Positions 1 to 8,059 of a stretch of DNA of 64,000 nt are shown here, piece after piece. Source of the stretch: JAICMB01 sp035295125 (lineage in GTDB: Bacteria > Acidobacteriota > Terriglobia > Bryobacterales > Bryobacteraceae); NCBI GenBank assembly GCA_035295125.1, contig DATGJP010000078.1:62001-126000 (forward strand). Reading direction: 5' to 3'. The notes beneath the pieces were generated by a model. That model did not search any database. It had not been told where the DNA came from and saw only the letters and a list, made by a program, of their open reading frames with translations. The position numbers and the translations under genes were made by a program. Position 1 is the first letter of the stretch. Every line of letters begins with the position of its first letter.

Positions 1-41
1 AGGAGCGCGATTCCGTACGTTAAAAAAATCGGATGTCTCAT
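1..41 (-). CDS. 5' end of an unidentified gene, cut by the left edge
   Basis: An ATG at 41-39 overlaps the TAA stop of the preceding DUF4178 gene by one base (TAATG). The reading frame stays open to the window edge. Thirteen codons are visible and read MRHPIFLTYGIAL, a hydrophobic start that would suit a membrane protein or signal peptide. The overlap suggests translational coupling, so this is probably a fifth gene of the SPFH-SpeD-DUF4178 operon. Related operons often carry a DUF350 membrane protein or a spermidine-synthase-like protein, but too little is visible to choose. Confidence 0.4.
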   Translation of the reverse strand, partial: MRHPIFLTYGIAL

Positions 42-1342
42 TAATCATCTCCGGACGAGGAACCCGAGGGCGCATAGTCGCTCTCACGCCAGCGGGTGGA
101 TTCGAAAGATCCCGATCGGATCGATATGATGATCGGCGGAATCAGCAGCATCAAGGCGGCAATCCAGAACCACGAGTATCTCGGGATGCCGCGCCTGATG
201 ATGATTTCGTAGTTCATCGTTTCCGGGTTTTTTCCGTCCATCTCCGGCTCGACCCTGAGATAGTATTTGCCGGGTGTAACCCCGGAAATGGTCACGGAAT
301 CGTGATTGCTCCCCTCGCTCCAGGAGCCATCGCTATCACTGCCGTAGTAGTAGCTGACCTCCCGGCCGAAGTCGTAGGCGTGCCCGGTGTCCTGGTCGAT
401 CAGCGCGAGGTTGAAGTAGGCCCAGTTGTTGGTCAGATCGGTTTTGATGATCACCTCGGCATTGGAGGGACGCCCCGACAGCTCGAAGGGTTCGGTGACG
501 AACGAGGGTTCGCCCGCCTGGCCAAAAGTAAAGGAGTAGTGATGTTCGAAAACCTGCTTGTCAGCCGCAGTGATCGAAAACAAGATCGCCAGGCCGAACA
601 AGGCGATCATAAGCCAGAGCCACAGCCGCCACGCGGAGCCCACTCGTCCTTGAAAAGGCGAGGGCTCGTTCATGTAGACACCGGAAGTCACCGGAGGCGA
701 GTCCGTGAGTTTAAAGGCTTGCCAGATCTGAGCGCCGGTCCGATACTCGCCGAGCGACCACGTGATTTCGTTTCCGGTGCCCTCGGAGGAAAGCATGTAC
801 GGCGGCGCGACGTAATCGGCAACGTCTACGGTTTCGCCGACCTTTACCCGCCAGGGGAATTCCCCAAGTACGTGCGAGGTTGTCGCCGTGGCACTGTCGA
901 AGTGCTTGTACGTGCGGCCCATCATGCTTACGGCCCGCTTGCCGCCGGCACGGGTGTGTTCGGGCAGCGCCGTCTGGGTTCGGATGAAGCTCCAGTGGCC
1001 CTGGTACTCGCTCAGGTAGCGGAAGCCTTTATACGGGTTGAACAGCACGTACTCCGACCAGCCGTACTGCTCTTCGCCCGGCGGATGACGGAACTGGTAT
1101 CCGATGGCTTCGAACGTCGTGCTGTCGAAGTTGCCTCGCGTGCCCAGCGGAATCGCGGTTTTGATGCGCTGCTTGATCTGGACTTTCTGGAGTATCGACA
1201 GTTCCGGCGTGCTGGCATCGAGGATGGTATGACAGCTCGGGCAAACCACGCTCAGCGTGTGCGCAAAGCCGCGCATTTCGACGGGCCCGCCGCAGTTCGG
1301 GCAAGCCAGGGCCCTGGCTTTGACCGGCGTCAAAATTTCCAC
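41..1342 (-). CDS. DUF4178 protein with N-terminal zinc ribbon and two transmembrane segments
   Basis: A protein of 433 residues. It opens with a CxxC-x16-CxxC zinc ribbon (C14, C17, C34, C37), followed by a DUF4178 domain (about 60-210) that shares the LGTxGxF start and the Y-xx-GxWxE-like core with its neighbour. Two hydrophobic helices lie near 244-262 and 392-412. They bracket a domain of about 130 residues, predicted beta-rich, that resembles pre-peptidase C-terminal-like beta-sandwiches. It overlaps the upstream DUF4178 gene by 13 bp. The molecular function of DUF4178 is unknown. The family recurs beside SpeD, SPFH and PspA-type membrane-maintenance genes, so a role at the inner membrane is inferred from context. 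Confidence 0.8.
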   Translation of the reverse strand: MEILTPVKARALACPNCGGPVEMRGFAHTLSVVCPSCHTILDASTPELSILQKVQIKQRIKTAIPLGTRGNFDSTTFEAIGYQFRHPPGEEQYGWSEYVLFNPYKGFRYLSEYQGHWSFIRTQTALPEHTRAGGKRAVSMMGRTYKHFDSATATTSHVLGEFPWRVKVGETVDVADYVAPPYMLSSEGTGNEITWSLGEYRTGAQIWQAFKLTDSPPVTSGVYMNEPSPFQGRVGSAWRLWLWLMIALFGLAILFSITAADKQVFEHHYSFTFGQAGEPSFVTEPFELSGRPSNAEVIIKTDLTNNWAYFNLALIDQDTGHAYDFGREVSYYYGSDSDGSWSEGSNHDSVTISGVTPGKYYLRVEPEMDGKNPETMNYEIIIRRGIPRYSWFWIAALMLLIPPIIISIRSGSFESTRWRESDYAPSGSSSGDD

Positions 1343-1971
1343 CCCTCGAATTCGCGCAGGTTCTTAAACTTCAGATCGTCGAACTCCACTGGCTTTCCCA
1401 GGAAAAGCAGCGGCGGGTTTTCTGAGTAATCGATGGTGGCAAAGTCGCCGGTCGTTGTGCGGAGGTCGGCGAAGGTCATGTCGTACTTGTCCCAGTACTG
1501 AAACGGCAACTCGCCTTCCACGCCGCGGTAATGTGCGCGCGTTATTGAAGTGACCTGGTACTTGCGGCCTTCCCACTGAAAGTAGGTACTCGTCGAAAGC
1601 TGCTCCGCCATCGGAAGCTGCGAAAGCGGCGGCGTCTGGAACGAGAGATCGTATTCGAGCTGGGCGTCCGATAACCAGCCGCTCTTGCCGTCGTTGTAGA
1701 TCAGGTGCCACTCGTTCCAACTGCCCTGCTCGTAGTCGTAAATGATGCGGCCCACCACGACGAAGGCGCGGTTCTGGAATTGGCCTTCGGTGCCGAGTTG
1801 GATCGGTGAGCTGTCGGGCGGCAGATCGGCTACGGTGGCAACCTTCGTCAGGTCCAGGTCCACACGGACGAGAATGGAGTGGCAGAATTCGCAGGTGGTC
1901 TGCACGGCTCCCGACCAGCGAAAAGTAATCGGTGCTCCACAGCTTGGGCAGTTAACTTGACGTTCGCTCAT
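1330..1971 (-). CDS. DUF4178 protein with N-terminal zinc ribbon, soluble
   Basis: Start chosen at ATG 1971. The zinc ribbon follows at once (C8xxC11, C27xxC30), and the open frame upstream of it lies inside the SpeD gene. The 213-residue protein then has one DUF4178 domain with LGTEGQF, an acidic WNEWHLIY stretch and a Trp-Leu-Ser-Asp turn. It has no membrane helix, unlike its larger paralogue immediately downstream, so the pair may be a soluble and membrane-anchored set. It overlaps speD by 20 bp and the next gene by 13 bp, which indicates one transcript. Function unknown. Confidence 0.8.
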   Translation of the reverse strand: MSERQVNCPSCGAPITFRWSGAVQTTCEFCHSILVRVDLDLTKVATVADLPPDSSPIQLGTEGQFQNRAFVVVGRIIYDYEQGSWNEWHLIYNDGKSGWLSDAQLEYDLSFQTPPLSQLPMAEQLSTSTYFQWEGRKYQVTSITRAHYRGVEGELPFQYWDKYDMTFADLRTTTGDFATIDYSENPPLLFLGKPVEFDDLKFKNLREFEGWKF

Positions 1972-2308
1972 AGGGCCGTTCGATTCTGCGTACTTCGACG
2001 ACAGTTGCTCCCAACTCCTCCTGGAGAAGGGCCTGGAAGTCGGCATCCGGTCGCGGACGGCAACAGAACAGGTTCAAACAGATGGATTGGTATTCCGGAA
2101 AAGTATGACAGGCGAGATGGGATTCGCGCAAGAGGCTGACGCCTGTGATCCCGCCGGTGTTGGGGAACTGGTGCCAATTCGTCTTGTCGAGTGGGTTTAG
2201 AGACACCTCCGCCACGATGCGGGCAAAGAGCTTTTCCAGGCTCGGTTGGTCGCGGAGCAGGGCCGGATTACAGCCGTGAGCCTCGATCACCCACTCGATT
2301 CCGCTCAC
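1952..2308 (-). CDS. speD: S-adenosylmethionine decarboxylase (SpeD) family proenzyme
   Basis: A 118-residue class 1b AdoMet decarboxylase homologue. Such enzymes self-cleave at Glu-Ser to create a pyruvoyl group and make decarboxylated AdoMet for polyamine synthesis. The cleavage motif RESH gives E62-S63, with H68 and C83 following. These are the same positions as the catalytic residues of the Thermotoga maritima enzyme, so it is probably active. The gene sits 1 bp after the SPFH gene and overlaps the first DUF4178 gene by 20 bp. No spermidine synthase is in view; one could lie past the left edge. In this neighbourhood the enzyme may serve a membrane-linked polyamine modification rather than bulk spermidine synthesis; that part is inference. 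Confidence 0.87.
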   Translation of the reverse strand: MSGIEWVIEAHGCNPALLRDQPSLEKLFARIVAEVSLNPLDKTNWHQFPNTGGITGVSLLRESHLACHTFPEYQSICLNLFCCRPRPDADFQALLQEELGATVVEVRRIERPYERTSS

Positions 2309-2309
2309 G

Positions 2310-3353
2310 TTACTGCTGGGCGCCGCCGCACTCGGGACAGAACTTCGCGCTGCGGGGCATCGATTTGCCGCAGTTGATGCAGAACTTCGATTGTCCGGCA
2401 GGCGCCGCTGTGGGCGCTGCTGCCGCCGGAGCGGAATTTTCGGGCGCGGGGGCCGGCGGAGGCGGGGGTGCCTGCGGATGCTGCTGTTGACCCGGTTGCA
2501 TGGCGTTCATCATCTGCTGGGCCATGGTGAGGCCGGCTCCGAGACCGACGCCGATGCCCGCGACTCCACCTCCGCCTTCGTTGGCGGCAGCGATCGGAAT
2601 TGACTGCGCCACGTTGTACTGCGTGAAGCGGTTCATGTCGCCGATCATGTTCATGCTGATGCGCTGATCGAGGACCTTCTGCAACTCGTCGGGCAGCGAT
2701 ATGTTCTCAACCACGAAGGTTTCGAGCGAGAGGCCGAGGTTCGCGAAGGCCGGCTTCATGGCCTCCATGATCTTGTTGCCCAGCTCCAACTGGTTCGCGG
2801 CCATGTCGAGGAAGGGCACCGAGCTCGATGCGAAAGTGCCGGTCATCACGCCGATAATGGTGTTGCGAAGCTGCCCTTCCAGGTCGGCGACGCGGTAGGT
2901 CTCACGGGTGCCGCTGACCTTTTCGTAGAAAACCTTGGGATCGGCAACTTTGTAGGAGTAAATGCCGTAACCGCGCATCCGGACAGCTCCGAATTCCTTG
3001 TCGCGGATGGTGATCGGCGTCGCGGTTCCCCAGCGCTGATTGGTCTGCAAACGCGTGGAGAAGAAATAGACGTCCGATTTGAACGGCGACTTGAACGCCT
3101 TGTCCCAGTTCATCAAATACGTCAGGATCGGCAGGGTCTGGGTGCTCAGGGTATACAGACCAGGATTGAATACGTCGGCGATGCGGCCCTCATTCACGAA
3201 AACCGCCATTTGGGAATCGCGGACCGTCAACTTGCCGCCGTTCTGTATCTCCATGTCCTGCATGGGGAAACGATAGGCCAAGATGCCATCCTCGGGTTCC
3301 GTCCAATGGATAACGTCAATGAACTGCTTGGCCAGAAAATCTCGAAGGCTCAT
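2310..3353 (-). CDS. SPFH-domain protein with C-terminal zinc ribbon (YdjI / 'virion core protein' type)
   Basis: A 347-residue protein. The N-terminal two thirds match the SPFH (stomatin/prohibitin/flotillin) fold used by membrane-scaffold proteins. A low-complexity Gly/Met/Gln/Pro/Ala linker follows at about 262-320, then a zinc ribbon of form CxxC-x10-CxxC at the C-terminus. The architecture matches Bacillus YdjI, which works with the PspA-type protein YdjF. The start is secure: AAGGAG lies 8 bp before ATG 3353, with a TATAAT box further upstream. It is the first gene of an operon continuing through SpeD and two DUF4178 proteins. The likely role is a scaffold that recruits the zinc-ribbon partners to stressed membrane (inferred). 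Confidence 0.85.
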   Translation of the reverse strand: MSLRDFLAKQFIDVIHWTEPEDGILAYRFPMQDMEIQNGGKLTVRDSQMAVFVNEGRIADVFNPGLYTLSTQTLPILTYLMNWDKAFKSPFKSDVYFFSTRLQTNQRWGTATPITIRDKEFGAVRMRGYGIYSYKVADPKVFYEKVSGTRETYRVADLEGQLRNTIIGVMTGTFASSSVPFLDMAANQLELGNKIMEAMKPAFANLGLSLETFVVENISLPDELQKVLDQRISMNMIGDMNRFTQYNVAQSIPIAAANEGGGGVAGIGVGLGAGLTMAQQMMNAMQPGQQQHPQAPPPPPAPAPENSAPAAAAPTAAPAGQSKFCINCGKSMPRSAKFCPECGGAQQ

Positions 3354-3379
3354 AATGGGGCTCCTTGGGGCTCCATTGA

Positions 3380-3385
3380 ATTATA
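3380..3385 (-). promoter_or_regulatory. Candidate -10 box of the SPFH operon
   Basis: On the minus strand this reads TATAAT. It lies 26 bp upstream of the SPFH ATG, with an AAGGAG ribosome-binding site between them. The hexamer 17 bp further upstream (GAACAA, 3403-3408) is a poor -35 match, so the promoter may need an activator or an alternative sigma factor. Confidence 0.4.
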
Positions 3386-3489
3386 CGCAGGTTTGCGAGG
3401 GTTTGTTCGTGATAGCGATCAGGGCGCGAAGTACCCGTTCGCACCGATTATGAGATCAATGGTATTGCTCACAAAGGCGGGCACGATGT

Positions 3490-6153
3490 CTAGGGTGTTC
3501 GGCGCTGGGGCGGCGTTCGCCCCGACTGCTGGTGCTCGCGGTTGAGTTCCCACATATCGACGCTTTGGTCGAAGTCGCCGAGCAGGTACTTACAGAAGTA
3601 GTCGGCCCGGATCCAGGAGAAATACTCGTTTTCCGGGGCGTAGGAGTGGCGCATGCCGGGGAGGACGATCATGTCGAAGCGCTTGTTGGCTTTGATCAGG
3701 GCGTCGACCAGGCGGAGGGTGTTCGCGGGGTGTACGTTGTCGTCGATATCGCCGGTGGCGAGCAGCAGGTGGCCTTTCAGGTTCTTTGCGATTTCGGAGT
3801 TCTTGTCGATCTGGTATTCGAAGCTGACGTTCCCGTCCGCGCCATCGATTTCCTTGACGCCGTGGTGCTTCTCGCTCCAGAACTTGTTGTAGACATTGTT
3901 TTCGTGGTTCCCGGATTCGGACACTCCGACTTTAAAGAAGTCGGGGTAGATGAGCATAGCCGCAGCCGTCATGAATCCGCCGCCGGAGTGGCCCCAAATG
4001 CCGACGCGCTCAATGTCGACGAAGGGGTAGCGCTCAGCAAGCTGCTCGATGGCGGCTTTTTTGTCTGCCAGGCCGTAATCGCGAAGATTCCCATAGCCGA
4101 AGGTGTGATACCACTTTGAACGGTGCGGATTCCCGCCGCGGTTGCCGACCTCGATGACGATGAAGCCGAGCTGGGAAAGCATGACGTTGGGACTCTTGGG
4201 GGTGAAGGTCTTGTTGACGCTCTCGGTTTGAGGACCGGGATAGACGAAAGCGATGATGGGGTACTTCTTCTTGGGATCGAAATCGAAAGGCTTGTACATC
4301 ACCCCGTACAGATCGGTGATGCCGTCGTCCGCTTTGACCTGGAACGGCTCGGGGAATTTATAGCCGGCTTCCATGAGGGCGGTCAGGTCGGTTTTTTCGA
4401 GATCCATCACGGCGGAACCCTGGGCGTCGTACAAGATCGACTTCGGCTGCGAATCGATGCGCGAGCCGTTGTCGACGAAATAGCGGCCGGAATCGGACAT
4501 ATTGATGGCGTGCGACTCGTTGCCGGGATCCATGAGCTTCATGCCGCTGCCGTCGAGATTCACGCGGTAGAGGCTCTCGTAGTATGGGTCCTGGCCGTCC
4601 TCGCGTCCCTCGGCTGTGATGAAAGCGACGCGATTCTTCTCGTCGATGCCCATCACGTCTTCGGTGACGAATTCGCCGTGGGTGACCTGGTTCTTGAGGG
4701 TGCCGTTCGAATTATAGAGGTAGTAATGACCCCAGCCGTCGCGCTCGGACCACCAGAGCAACTCGGAGCCACCCGCGAGCACGCGCAGCGGCTTGGTGTC
4801 GATGTAGGTGTTCATGCGCTCCTCGATGACGGGTTTCACCGTGCCGGTCGAGGTGTCAGCGACGCAGATATCGAGGCGGTGGAGATCGCGACTGAGGCGG
4901 GAGAAATAGAGTTTGTCGGATCCGGGGCCGGCCCAGATGGCTTCGTTCTTTTCATGCTCGCGGGCACGGGCGGAGGAACGGTCTGTTTCGACGTTCACGG
5001 TCTGGTCCTTGAAGTCGTCGGCCTTCATTTCGGTGCGGTTCCTGGCGGCAATGTCGAAGACTTCGAGGTGGGCCTGAGGGGCGTTTGGCTCGCCTGGCAT
5101 CGCGTAGGGGTAGGACTCCAGCACCGGACGCGGATTAGCGAGAGCGTTGACGACCCACAGCTTTGCCACTTTGCGCTGGTCCTCGCGGACGACCGCGAAT
5201 TTTTTCGAGTCTTTGGACCAGAAGATGCGGATGGACGGCACGCGGGCGTTCTTGTCGGTCCGGGTGGTGTCCTGTTCTTCGGTGACGGCCTGATCGTCGA
5301 GTTGCTGTTCCTGGCGCTCGCGCTGCAGGATCTGGCGCTGTTGCCCGGCGGACAACCCATATCCGAAGTCTTCAACGCCGTCCGTGGTGAGTTGCGTTTC
5401 GGCGATGGAAGGATCGGCGGGTTTCTTGAGCGCCTTGACGTAATTGGCAGCATCCATCATGTAGAGGTTGTTATTCCGGGCGAAGACCACTACGCTGTCG
5501 TCGGGAGCGACCGAGGCCCAGCGCGGCTTTTTGGCCGGCGGCTCGTCAAGAAGCGTGAGCCTGGCGTTCACCAGCTCATATTCGAACGTCAGCGTTTTGG
5601 TTCGGGGCGCGACGGCGTTGCGAATGGCGGCGGCGCGCTGCTGCGGTTCGTCGTCGGGCTGACCGGCGCTGGTCTGCTCGTGCTGCGCCGCGGCTGGCGG
5701 CGTCTTTTCGCCGGGGATCCTGGCGTCCAACGGGACAGCTACCTCGAATTGAATTGCGCCGTCGTTCTTGACGAATTTAATGGTGCGCATCGGGAGGTGC
5801 TGGCCGTCGTAGGGGAGGCCGGTGGCTTCGGTGAGCGCGGCCGCCAACCGCGCGGGGTCGAATACCAGCGATTTTGTCTTTTTCGCGGGATCGACGAGAT
5901 AGAATTTGCGGCCTTTGCTGGATTGGTAGGTGTACCAGAAACGGTCGGCGCCGTCGAGCCAGTGCGGGGTCACCGAGGTGTCGAAGACAAGCTTGCCGAC
6001 CTTTTGCGAGGTCCAGCGGGCGGCCAACTCGTAGTTCGCTTTGTTTACCTTTGCGGGAGGTGCGCTGTCCGTTTCCGAAGCTCCCCCGGCAGCAGCGGGG
6101 AGAGAAAGCACCACCAACGCGAGCGCGCATTTGAAACTGAAATAGCCATTCAT
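3490..6153 (-). CDS. Exported S9 family peptidase, dipeptidyl-peptidase IV type
   Basis: An 887-residue serine peptidase. The start at ATG 6153 is preferred because it begins a clean signal peptide (MNGYFSFKCALALVVLSLPAAA); the open frame continues 15 codons upstream. A DPP-IV-type beta-propeller spans about 50-600. The alpha/beta-hydrolase domain carries the triad Ser723 in GHSGGGF, Asp804 in IDDNVHP and His836 in MRHSYAP. The family removes X-Pro or similar dipeptides from peptide N-termini. The signal peptide places it in the periplasm or outside the cell, consistent with protein scavenging. It stands alone between the SPFH operon and a two-component system and ends 137 bp before the SPFH start. 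Confidence 0.92.
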   Translation of the reverse strand: MNGYFSFKCALALVVLSLPAAAGGASETDSAPPAKVNKANYELAARWTSQKVGKLVFDTSVTPHWLDGADRFWYTYQSSKGRKFYLVDPAKKTKSLVFDPARLAAALTEATGLPYDGQHLPMRTIKFVKNDGAIQFEVAVPLDARIPGEKTPPAAAQHEQTSAGQPDDEPQQRAAAIRNAVAPRTKTLTFEYELVNARLTLLDEPPAKKPRWASVAPDDSVVVFARNNNLYMMDAANYVKALKKPADPSIAETQLTTDGVEDFGYGLSAGQQRQILQRERQEQQLDDQAVTEEQDTTRTDKNARVPSIRIFWSKDSKKFAVVREDQRKVAKLWVVNALANPRPVLESYPYAMPGEPNAPQAHLEVFDIAARNRTEMKADDFKDQTVNVETDRSSARAREHEKNEAIWAGPGSDKLYFSRLSRDLHRLDICVADTSTGTVKPVIEERMNTYIDTKPLRVLAGGSELLWWSERDGWGHYYLYNSNGTLKNQVTHGEFVTEDVMGIDEKNRVAFITAEGREDGQDPYYESLYRVNLDGSGMKLMDPGNESHAINMSDSGRYFVDNGSRIDSQPKSILYDAQGSAVMDLEKTDLTALMEAGYKFPEPFQVKADDGITDLYGVMYKPFDFDPKKKYPIIAFVYPGPQTESVNKTFTPKSPNVMLSQLGFIVIEVGNRGGNPHRSKWYHTFGYGNLRDYGLADKKAAIEQLAERYPFVDIERVGIWGHSGGGFMTAAAMLIYPDFFKVGVSESGNHENNVYNKFWSEKHHGVKEIDGADGNVSFEYQIDKNSEIAKNLKGHLLLATGDIDDNVHPANTLRLVDALIKANKRFDMIVLPGMRHSYAPENEYFSWIRADYFCKYLLGDFDQSVDMWELNREHQQSGRTPPQRRTP

Positions 6154-6293
6154 GGGGTATTGCGGTTCATCATATCGTAGGACGATGCCACAGGTCACAC
6201 GGCAGGCCGTCCAGCGGTGGGACGGATAGAATCATCTGTGACTGCGAGGTGGGGGCGTGCGCTTTCGGTTTTGCGTGCGCTTTCTTGTTTCGT

Positions 6294-6332
6294 CCAAAGG
6301 CAGGCGAAACCGACTGCTCCACCCTTCCATAG
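6294..6332. repeat. Dispersed intergenic palindrome element, copy 1 (imperfect)
   Basis: CAAAGGCAGGCGAAACCGACTGC followed by TCCACCCTTCCATAG. The left part is a degenerate hairpin, and the right block recurs at 11533-11544 and, inverted, near 46868-46886. It lies in the 238-bp gap between the S9 peptidase start and the response regulator stop. That gap also holds two direct copies of GCGTGCGCTTTC (near 6255 and 6273) and no gene that I can support. Confidence 0.65.
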
Positions 6333-6391
6333 AGACCAAAATCCGGGTTCGGTGAGAAGTCACAGGGCCACCACTGCACTCGGGCAGCACT

Positions 6392-7123
6392 TTAGTGAGC
6401 CGGCGCCGGCGCAGCCACGAACCGATATCCCAGACCGCGGACGGTCTGCAGGTGCCGCGGACGGGTGGGATCGTCTTCGATATAGCGACGGAGGCGCACG
6501 ATGAAATTGTCGATCGCCCTTGTATCGGTGTCCTCGCGAAGTCCCCAGACGTGTTCCAGCAGCATCTTTCGCGATACCGGTTTTCCTTCATGCTGCGTAA
6601 AGTAGCGGAGAACGTTTGCCTCCATCACCGTCAATGGATACTTGTCCTCCCGGACATGCAATTCGAGCATGTTGAAGTGAATCGATTTCTCGCCGAATAC
6701 GTATTTTTCGTCCAACTCCGGCGGCGCCACGTGGTTTGACGCGCTACGCAGCCACTCGCGCCGGCGCAGCAGACCCCGAATTCGCGCAATCAGGATTGCC
6801 AGCTCAAAGGGCTTCGTGAGGTAATCGTCGGCACCGGCCTCGAAGCCTTTCAAGACGTCATCGGGATGGCCGCGAGCCGTCAGCATCAAAGTCGGGATGT
6901 ACTCTCCGGCTTGCCGCAGTTCCCGAATCACCGCGAAGCCGTCTTTGCCGGGCAGCATGACATCGAGAACCAGAACATCGAACGGACGCGAATCCGGCGT
7001 GAAGAGCGCCAAAGCCTCTTCGCCGGTTTCGACTACCTGCGCCTGGTAACCTTCCGCCTCCAGGTTGAAACGCAAGCCTTCTGCCAGGTGCTGCTCGTCC
7101 TCCACCACAAGAATGCGATTCAT
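6392..7123 (-). CDS. OmpR/PhoB-family response regulator
   Basis: A 243-residue regulator. The receiver domain has the acidic pair E8/D9, the phospho-acceptor D54 in LDVMLPGKDG, T82 and K104 in LTKPFE. The C-terminal half is an OmpR-type winged helix ending in the usual QTVRGLGYRF motif. It overlaps the histidine kinase gene by 4 bp (ATGA), so the pair is co-translated. The operon resembles PhoR/PhoB or ResD-type systems, but the signal cannot be read from the sequence. The protein would bind DNA as a dimer after phosphorylation by the upstream kinase. Confidence 0.93.
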   Translation of the reverse strand: MNRILVVEDEQHLAEGLRFNLEAEGYQAQVVETGEEALALFTPDSRPFDVLVLDVMLPGKDGFAVIRELRQAGEYIPTLMLTARGHPDDVLKGFEAGADDYLTKPFELAILIARIRGLLRRREWLRSASNHVAPPELDEKYVFGEKSIHFNMLELHVREDKYPLTVMEANVLRYFTQHEGKPVSRKMLLEHVWGLREDTDTRAIDNFIVRLRRYIEDDPTRPRHLQTVRGLGYRFVAAPAPAH

Positions 7124-8013
7124 TCGGTTATAGGAAGCTGCAAGACAAACGTGCTGCCCCGACCTAGTCCTTCACTTTCCGCCCACGCCCGGCCGCCATG
7201 CCGTTTGGCTACCGAGCGGACGATATACAGCCCCAATCCCGTGCCTTTCACGCGGGCCGCCAATGGCCCGGGAACGCGATAAAAGCGCTTAAAGATCTGT
7301 TTCAACTCGCTCTTTGGGATGCCGGCGCCGCTATCTTTAACGCGTAGCGTTACGTACTTATCCTCGAGAATGGCGCCCTCGACCGTGATGCGAACGTCGC
7401 GGCCCGAGTACTTCACGGCGTTCTCCAGCAGATTCGAAATTGCGGCGCGCAGCTCGTCATGATCTCCCATGATGATCAATTCGGAGCCGTGGGTGAAATT
7501 CAGCGATTCCTCCGAAAGATGGTGCAGCGTACGGACACGCGCAATGCATTCCTCCACCATCTCGCCGAGGTTTAAGCGCGAAACGTTAGGCTTGTGGCTT
7601 ACCGGACCGACGCGGCCGGTTTGCAAAACCTGCTCGATGGTGGCCAACAGGCGATCGCTGTCCTGCAGCATGATCTTGTAGAACTCTTTTCGCTTCGGCT
7701 CGTCGAGCTCACGGGTTTGCAACGTCTCGAGGTATAGGCGAATGGATGCGACGGGCGTCTTCAGTTCGTGAGTTACCGCATTGATAAAGGCGTCGTGCTG
7801 CTCGTTACGCCGTATCTCGCGGACCAGAAAGATGGTGTTGATGACCACGCCAGCGATGATCATCGTGAGAAGCAGGATGCCCAGGAAAAGCAGTATTCCG
7901 GTGCGCCAGTTGAGCAGAACCCAGCCGATGTAGAGCAGCAGGATGACCGAGATGAGGCCTGCGCCGAGCGCGATAAAAAACGCGATCGACTTCTTTCGCC
8001 CCGAAATCACCAT
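7120..8013 (-). CDS. Membrane sensor histidine kinase lacking a periplasmic sensor domain
   Basis: A 297-residue kinase. Two close transmembrane helices (about 10-34 and 39-63) are joined by only a few residues, so there is essentially no extracellular sensor. HisKA follows with phospho-acceptor His82 in VTHELKTP, then HATPase_c with NLLENAVKYSG (N box), DSGAGIP and GTGLGLYIVR (G boxes). An intramembrane-sensing mode, or an accessory protein supplying the signal, is inferred. A GAAGGT ribosome-binding site precedes ATG 8013. It is transcribed with the OmpR-type regulator through a 4-bp overlap. Confidence 0.92.
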   Translation of the reverse strand: MVISGRKKSIAFFIALGAGLISVILLLYIGWVLLNWRTGILLFLGILLLTMIIAGVVINTIFLVREIRRNEQHDAFINAVTHELKTPVASIRLYLETLQTRELDEPKRKEFYKIMLQDSDRLLATIEQVLQTGRVGPVSHKPNVSRLNLGEMVEECIARVRTLHHLSEESLNFTHGSELIIMGDHDELRAAISNLLENAVKYSGRDVRITVEGAILEDKYVTLRVKDSGAGIPKSELKQIFKRFYRVPGPLAARVKGTGLGLYIVRSVAKRHGGRAWAESEGLGRGSTFVLQLPITE

Positions 8014-8059
8014 ACCTTCAGCTTATGCTGCCTCGAACCATGATGTATCCTGCGAGTGA

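Noticed and set aside
302..1429. 375-codon plus-strand frame opposite the DUF4178 genes
   Set aside because: Shadow frame. The minus-strand frames hold zinc ribbons and family motifs.
4123..6180. 685-codon plus-strand frame opposite the S9 peptidase
   Set aside because: Mirror of a strong minus-strand gene with catalytic motifs. Its product is compositionally odd with no domain, as expected for antisense frames in GC-rich DNA.
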